Shown in pieces: positions 8,101-10,638 of a stretch of 10,638 bases of DNA. This DNA is from Candidatus Aegiribacteria sp. (GTDB taxonomy: Bacteria; Fermentibacterota; Fermentibacteria; Fermentibacterales; Fermentibacteraceae). The notes beneath the pieces are model-generated. The model saw only the letters and a list, made by a program, of their open reading frames with translations, was not told the origin of the DNA and did no database searches. Each line of letters opens with the position of its first letter. Position 1 is the first letter of the stretch. The stretch covers positions 1-10,638 of the forward strand of contig JAIOSX010000096.1 of NCBI GenBank assembly GCA_021107345.1, given 5' to 3'. The translations under genes and the position numbers were made by a program.

Positions 8101-9332
8101 ATCTCGAATATTGTGTCGACAGCAGGATCGGTTTCCACAGCAGCCCTGGCCTGGGCTGTGATCTCATTTCTGATTACATCAGCGCCTGTAAAATCACCTG
8201 TCATATACCGCCCGGAACCTGTAGTACCCAATCCAATTACTTTCCTGTCCGTGCCCAGAGCATGCTCCAGTCTTGAAAGTCCCTGTTTTACTGCTTCCAA
8301 AGGCCTTCCGGCAGTCATCAGGTATTCGGATGCAAGGAGCTTTCCGGAAGTTTCACCTAACGCAACCAGATTTGTGCTTATGGAGCCGACATCGATGCCC
8401 AGATAGACAGGTTCATCAACATTCACAGGTAGTTCCCTGGACTCGGGGTGCTGAATTGCGTAACTCCTGAGGGGTCGAAGGGTGTTCTCCGCAGAGCTTT
8501 CTTTTCTGATATTCAGAAGCCTGCTGGTAAAATCGCTGTTGATGATGCTGTATTCGCCGTCATTCGCTGCCAGTGCTGCGCCTGCGGCTGTAAGGCATCT
8601 GAAATTTTCAGGGATGATAAGATCAGAAAACTCACTTCCGAGAACTTCCCGGAAGGCATCGACCATTCCCTTGTTTGCCGCTACTCCGCCAACGAATGCT
8701 ACAGGAGGGCGAAAATCCCTTCCTGAAGCAATGGAACTCTTGAAATTCCTTGCCACCGCAAAACAGAGACCGGCAACTATATGGGATACCGGTGTACCTA
8801 TCTGCTGCAGATGAATCATATCCGATTTGGCGAATACGCTGCATCTCCCAGCTATTCTTGGCGGATGGCTGCATTGAAGGGCCAGTTCGCCGAGTTCTTC
8901 AATCTTCAATCCCAGTCTTGAAGCCTGCTGGTCAAGGAAAGAGCCTGTACCTGCGGCGCAGACTGAATTCATGGAAAAATCGTCAAATATCAATCCGTCA
9001 GGAGTCTGCCTGAAAAGAAGAAGCTTCGAGTCCTGTCCTCCCATTTCAATAACCGATTTAGCCTCCGGGCAATAAATAGGAATTGAAGCTGCCAGAGCAA
9101 CTACTTCATTGATAACTTCGCAACCTGCGACTGACGAAGCACTCCGCGCTGCACTGCCGGTAAAAGCTGCCGGACTTCCCTCCCACCCCTCAAGATCCGA
9201 AAGGATATCTACCAGGGAATCGACGGGTTTGCCGTGGTGCCTTCTGTATAGAGCGGCGGTAATACTGTTTCCGTCCGTGAGTACGACCTTCGTGCTCACG
9301 GATCCCATATCAATACCGATCCTTCTAATCAT
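5139..9332 (-). CDS. Giant tandem BadF/HgdC-type activase fused to DUF2229 and dehydratase-like regions
   Basis: A 1397-residue protein of the 2-hydroxyacyl-CoA dehydratase activase superfamily. Two complete ATPase (ASKHA) domains occupy about 3-258 and 309-565, starting GIDMGSVSTK and GIDVGSISTN; each has GGQDSK (98-103, 412-417) and a late glycine motif (GGVAAN, GGTAFN). Each also has the cysteine pair that binds the activase [4Fe-4S] cluster: C125/C164 and C435/C474, both 39 apart as in HgdC. A Cys motif follows (C592, C595, C599, C618), then DUF2229 (about 659-880, with IPRALWFWEFFPFF) and a dehydratase-like C-terminus containing C922, C1039, C1072, C1078 and C1328. Such proteins use ATP to push an electron to a low-potential acceptor site; the substrate here is unknown. 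No separate dehydratase subunits lie nearby. ATG 9332 has a strong GGGAGGG about ten bases upstream. The M18 aminopeptidase gene follows after 19 bp. Confidence 0.93.
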   Translation of the reverse strand: MIRRIGIDMGSVSTKVVLTDGNSITAALYRRHHGKPVDSLVDILSDLEGWEGSPAAFTGSAARSASSVAGCEVINEVVALAASIPIYCPEAKSVIEMGGQDSKLLLFRQTPDGLIFDDFSMNSVCAAGTGSFLDQQASRLGLKIEELGELALQCSHPPRIAGRCSVFAKSDMIHLQQIGTPVSHIVAGLCFAVARNFKSSIASGRDFRPPVAFVGGVAANKGMVDAFREVLGSEFSDLIIPENFRCLTAAGAALAANDGEYSIINSDFTSRLLNIRKESSAENTLRPLRSYAIQHPESRELPVNVDEPVYLGIDVGSISTNLVALGETSGKLLASEYLMTAGRPLEAVKQGLSRLEHALGTDRKVIGLGTTGSGRYMTGDFTGADVIRNEITAQARAAVETDPAVDTIFEIGGQDSKYISLEKGRVIDFEMNKVCAAGTGSFLEEQAEKLGLDIREFGPLALSATTPCGLGERCTVFMESDVFSQQADGASVEDIVAGLSYSIVKNYLHRVVGEKKIGNHIFFQGGTAFNTGVAAAFNAVLKDKQVIIPDDHHVTGAIGAALLAKEEKPPGPSKFKGFILADEKYRQETFICEGCPNRCEIHRIILHDGKDLFYGGRCEKYETESTSSTQVDPGTNWFKERETLLMDGYTGAVSGNRPLVGIPRALWFWEFFPFFRTFFEGCGFDVIISGTSTSSLIHSGVESVAAETCFPVKLAHGHVMDLLEKDIDYLFLPSILRSFPNGDFTESYNCPYIEASPYIIDSGLGLSSEENITTLSPVLDFSLQGREWMNGLVEMAAGLDINTATARKAASEAKSKHLRFRDSLLKAGKRALEEIGEDQPAFVIISRPYNGADAAVNVGLPDKLAKLGASVIPTDFLELPLKRAAEIHRNMYWQYGQRIIAAALAIREDPRLNGVYITNFGCGPDSFIQHEVAGIMGEKPMLTIEIDEHAADAGVITRCEAFMDAIKGRRQHGTSPFLQQLGNRNMEIGKRTVWVPWLGDATWIAVAAARKHGVKAIKIPPTNRDSVALGRSVTTGKECYPAIITAGNMLSVLKDNEPSETAFFIGTASGPCRFGQYCSYHRILLDRLGYEDVPILTATSSDSYTSVKELSTVGFQVDMLKAAVAGDVLKSALYRVRPYELKKGSSDMVLDKYLAATAEAMSSGRSLIPVLEEAASEFMSIPRSDVPKPLILMFGEIYVRNDPFAHSQTDLRIEALGGEVLYTPLMEWFEYVNHSFISKSKDRKQFVDLIKGYSRMKIMKRIRRKLEAPFSDLLTDRPGLEPEEIMKAAHPYMKENIGGEAILCVGAPLAFNEKAAIDGAINIFPFTCLPGTVVTAISKKIRKEHRNLPWLNLAFDGQEDTDNEARLTAFMYQVRQNFRVRSAKVSDNHAAAIEIKQ

Positions 9333-9455
9333 AAATTCTTATCCCTCCCAAAGATATCTGCTGCCGGCAATCTCAAGATAATCACATCATTCCTGAAAAG
9401 TGATATATTTCGAATGCGGTAATAATGATCAGAATTCCCTGTATTGCTGTTCACA

Positions 9456-9472
9456 ATCAGGTACAACCTGAT
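9456..9472. promoter_or_regulatory. Perfect 17-bp dyad, candidate operator for the activase operon
   Basis: ATCAGGT and ACCTGAT are perfect 7-bp inverted repeats around ACA. The dyad lies about 124 bp upstream of the activase start codon and abuts a possible minus-strand -35 (TTGTGA, 9456-9451). Neither side carries a T-run, so it is unlikely to be an intrinsic terminator. Its size suits binding by a dimeric regulator; which one is unknown. Confidence 0.35.
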
Positions 9473-9537
9473 ACTCTCTCTTTCCTGTAATATATGGATA
9501 CCCTCAAGTATGCAGATGATTCAGATGTAAGTTCCTA

Positions 9538-9605
9538 TATAATGATGTATATGGACGGCGAATCTCCGTACTATAATGATGTATATGGACGGCGAATCTC
9601 CGTAC
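9538..9605. repeat. Perfect 34-bp tandem duplication (two copies)
   Basis: Positions 9538-9571 and 9572-9605 are identical over all 34 bases, each beginning TATAATGATG and ending CTCCGTAC. The block ends 8 bp beyond the stop codon of the nitroreductase gene. There are only two copies and no spacer. The unit is not a multiple of three, so it would shift any reading frame through it. The perfect identity suggests a recent slippage event or an assembly artefact. Confidence 0.95.
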
Positions 9606-9613
9606 TGCTCTCA

Positions 9614-10638
9614 TCACACCTTACCGAGCGGCATGATATAGAGCGGCACTTCGGCACTGGTCATCCGGATCACATGCTTTAAAGCCAGGTCGCTGAAGGC
9701 TCCGATGGCGCAAGTTCCGATATTCAGGGCATAGGCTTGAAGGTATACATTTTCGGCTGAATGGCCGAGATCCATGCACACATAACGATCCCGACCGCGC
9801 TCGCCGTATTTCTCCGTACACCGTTCAAATACAGCCGAATACACAATTGCCGCCGCTGCTGTCTCGAAATGAGACTGGTTGAACCCCGCATTGCTGAATT
9901 CTTCCCAGCAATCCTCGCCGACAAGGCGCACGAGCTCATGGGTCTCGGATTTGTACAAGTAGATCCCCGGATCGAGACCAGTCACATCACGTACAACCAG
10001 GTATAGCTCCAGAGGATACAATGCCCCGGCAGAAGGGGCTGTCCTCAGACCGCCACGAAGGAAGTCCGGTGCGTTCTCGACCGGGTAGTTCAGCCCGTAG
10101 GCAGACCACAGGAGCTGCGAAACCTCGGCGACGGTCAATGGTGAATCCTCATAGTAGCGGACGGAGCGCCGGTTCTGCATTGCCTCTTCCACTGACACAT
10201 CACTTGATAGTCGGGGCTGAGGTAATGAAACCACCGGACCCTCCGGGTGATCTTCCGAAAAAGAGGCCAGTATAGCATCCACATTGGCATCCACGGTCGC
10301 CAGCAAAGCATACCAACGGCTATCTGAGTGAAGGCTTACAAGATCCTCGTCTTCCTCAAGCCACTGCTTCTCGATAAGGTTAGCGTTGACTGCCTTGTCA
10401 AGATACATGAACGCCAAATCGGAATCCTCGCACAGAGCAGCAGCGCAAGCAGCGTTGAGAAAGTCAATGAGATTGCCGTCTTCGGCCTGAAAGGCTTGCC
10501 GGTACAGCTCCAGTGCAGCCTGATTATCCGAGGCCAGCATCATGTTCAGGGCTTCATGTACGAGCAGGTCATACTCCTGAGCAGATACAACCGTACAAAA
10601 GCATGAGACCAGAACGAATACAGCAACCACCTTGCTCA
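9614..10638 (-). CDS. Exported SagB/ThcOx-type nitroreductase with N-terminal TPR-like region (5' end at window edge)
   Basis: A flavin (FMN) oxidoreductase of the nitroreductase superfamily. Residue numbers count from an in-frame GTG at 10628-10630. The frame stays open to the edge, where (A)TG-AGC-AAG would give Met-Ser-Lys before it, so the true start is probably the ATG cut by the edge. Residues 1-17 form a signal peptide, with a likely signal peptidase I site after VSA (15-17); LVSC (7-10) also resembles a lipobox, but early. Residues 20-120 are TPR-like (for example LNAACAAALCEDSDLAFMYLDKA, helix-turn-helix). The nitroreductase domain covers 145-338: NRRSVRYY (153-160), RTAPSAGALYPLE (196-208), the KYGERGRDRY region (274-283), MDLGHSAENVYLQA (286-299) and PLYIMPLG (329-336). 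SagB-type enzymes oxidise azolines or reduce quinones and nitro compounds. No YcaO/SagD gene is seen, so the reaction is open. Arginine codons are almost all CGN, unlike the neighbours. Confidence 0.85.
   Translation of the reverse strand, partial: SKVVAVFVLVSCFCTVVSAQEYDLLVHEALNMMLASDNQAALELYRQAFQAEDGNLIDFLNAACAAALCEDSDLAFMYLDKAVNANLIEKQWLEEDEDLVSLHSDSRWYALLATVDANVDAILASFSEDHPEGPVVSLPQPRLSSDVSVEEAMQNRRSVRYYEDSPLTVAEVSQLLWSAYGLNYPVENAPDFLRGGLRTAPSAGALYPLELYLVVRDVTGLDPGIYLYKSETHELVRLVGEDCWEEFSNAGFNQSHFETAAAAIVYSAVFERCTEKYGERGRDRYVCMDLGHSAENVYLQAYALNIGTCAIGAFSDLALKHVIRMTSAEVPLYIMPLGKV

Larger units (their letters stand above)
9333..9613. other. Intergenic region upstream of the activase operon
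   Basis: These 281 bp hold the activase ribosome site (GGGAGGG, minus strand, about 9343-9349), a perfect dyad at 9456-9472 and a 34-bp tandem duplication at 9538-9605. A weak minus-strand promoter may be TTGTGA (9456-9451) with TCTGAT (9433-9428), spaced 17 bp. I see no convincing gene in it: a 62-codon plus-strand frame (9494-9682) runs through the duplication and into the antisense of the nitroreductase gene and lacks a good ribosome site. Confidence 0.6.

Noticed and set aside
7900..8406. 168-codon plus-strand frame inside the large activase gene
   Set aside because: It lies wholly opposite highly conserved activase motifs, has Ser/Pro-rich shadow-like composition and resembles no protein family I know.
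9456..9472. Intrinsic terminator at the dyad
   Set aside because: The stem is only 7 bp with a 3-base loop and no T-run follows on either strand; no gene ends next to it.
9538..9605. CRISPR array
   Set aside because: There are two head-to-tail copies with no spacers and no cas genes; it is a simple duplication.
9494..9682. 62-codon plus-strand frame spanning the tandem duplication
   Set aside because: It has no good ribosome site, crosses a 34-bp repeat in two different frames, and its end is antisense to the conserved C-terminus of the nitroreductase.
1..10638. tRNA, rRNA, transposase or phage genes
   Set aside because: I looked for cloverleaf-like segments, DDE-type transposase motifs and terminal inverted repeats and saw none, apart from the short repeats reported.

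Overview
The window comes from a bacterium, probably an anaerobe or facultative anaerobe, of a phylum I cannot name. Evidence for this is the oxygen-sensitive 2-hydroxyacyl-CoA dehydratase-activase type protein that fills 40% of the window, Shine-Dalgarno sites before most genes, one good sigma-70-like promoter, compact gene packing and moderate GC. Several genes start with TTG or GTG. Except in the last gene, arginine codons lean towards AGA/AGG.

Layout. (1) 1-1419, minus strand: a polytopic membrane protein of the LPG_synthase_TM/AglD-like flippase family, followed 21 bp later by the N-terminal 130 residues of an FAD-dependent oxidoreductase that runs off the left edge. This pair looks like part of a lipid or envelope-glycoconjugate pathway. 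(2) 1420-1466: a short divergent promoter region. (3) 1467-3240, plus strand: an ABC exporter, with a NosF-like ATPase and an ABC-2/NosY-like permease that overlap by 11 bp. (4) 3241-3822, plus strand: a promoter, a leader of about 180 nt, and a small glyoxalase-fold (VOC) protein with two competing translation starts. (5) 9332-3830, minus strand: a two-gene operon. It encodes a 1397-residue protein with two complete BadF/HgdC-type ATPase domains fused to DUF2229 and dehydratase-like regions, then an M18 (aspartyl) aminopeptidase 19 bp downstream. (6) 9333-9613: an intergenic region with a 17-bp perfect dyad and a perfect 34-bp tandem duplication. (7) 9614 to the right edge, minus strand: an exported SagB/ThcOx-type nitroreductase with an N-terminal TPR-like region.

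The VOC gene and the aminopeptidase gene converge with only 7 bp between their stop codons and no clear terminator. I saw no rRNA or tRNA gene, CRISPR array, transposase, or phage gene. The two least ordinary items are the tandem activase, an apparent one-chain pseudo-dimer that should carry its own Fe-S cluster and pass electrons to a fused acceptor region, and the exported nitroreductase, whose arginine codon use differs sharply from the neighbouring genes.
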